Shown piece after piece: positions 63,870 to 64,000 of a stretch of DNA of 64,000 nucleotides. How positions within the stretch are numbered: position 1 is the first letter of the stretch; every line of letters starts with the position of its first letter. The stretch is from Rhodoflexus caldus (GTDB lineage Bacteria > Bacteroidota > Bacteroidia > Cytophagales > Thermoflexibacteraceae): contig NZ_JAJPRF010000001.1 of assembly GCF_021206925.1 (NCBI RefSeq), forward strand, positions 455,425 to 519,424, in the 5' to 3' direction. The translations under genes were made by a program, and so were the position numbers. The notes under the pieces are model-generated. The model was given only the letters and a program-made list of their open reading frames with translations, made no database searches and was not told the DNA's origin.

Positions 63870-63883
63870 GATTGATTTTAAAG

Positions 63884-63993
<110 letters not shown>

Positions 63994-64000
63994 TGATATC

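Overview
The window looks like chromosomal DNA of a Bacteroidota bacterium, most likely a Cytophagia-type species. Three lines of evidence support this. Components of the type IX secretion system (PorU, PorV, a PorE-like protein) are present. Several families typical of the phylum occur (DUF2911, DUF2807, DUF4293, PcrB-like GGGP synthase, BatA, PorE-type PD40/OmpA fusion). Promoters have the form TTTG/TTG - about 20 bp - TAnnTTTG, best seen before atpD, rpsT and sucC. Most start codons lack a clear Shine-Dalgarno sequence. No insertion sequence, prophage, CRISPR array or tRNA gene was found. This is mostly core genome in short operons on both strands.

Layout. 0-5 kb: a divergent membrane histidine kinase/NarL-type regulator pair, a recQ gene cut in two by an in-frame TAG, and a PIN toxin/antitoxin pair. 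5-13 kb: proline dehydrogenase, dipeptide epimerase, then NfeD-like protein, TPR protein and an HtrA protease; a PLP trans-sulfuration enzyme divergent from an Lrp/AsnC regulator. 13-22 kb: a PAP2-like membrane protein overlapping rpoN (sigma-54), a TPR protein, then porU-porV. 21.5-22.1 kb: a 600-bp region without protein genes holding two tandem copies of a putative small RNA gene, each with a terminator and two phased upstream 25-bp repeats. 22-31 kb: acyl-CoA dehydrogenase, TerC, rpsT, a solitary nuoN, a hybrid kinase, a small lipoprotein, DUF2911, an NtrY-like kinase with mltG. 32-41 kb: tetR-fabF with a perfect palindromic operator, DUF2807, atpD-atpC, carA, sucC, a DEDDh exonuclease. 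41.9-48.9 kb: PspB-like protein, PorE-like protein, glycosyltransferase, SDR, a hypothetical, second TerC, GNAT. 49-58.7 kb: DUF4293, BatA plus partner, GGGP synthase, pyruvate kinase, PhoH, and a DUF423/PPIase/M28/propeller-protein operon. 61.6-64 kb: an SdpR-SdpI pair with a palindromic operator, a STAS-like protein, a LON-substrate-binding-domain protein, and on the minus strand the 5S rRNA gene that ends an rRNA operon lying beyond the window.

How they work together. A recurring theme is the cell envelope: secretion (PorU/PorV/PorE), periplasmic folding and quality control (HtrA, PpiC-type PPIase, M28 peptidase), peptidoglycan and muropeptide handling (MltG, Ala-Glu epimerase), and envelope sensing by four-plus signalling proteins. 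Energy and central metabolism is represented by atpDC, nuoN, sucC, pyk, putative proline and acyl-CoA oxidation. The strongest candidate for something undescribed is the tandem small-RNA locus between porU and the acyl-CoA dehydrogenase gene.
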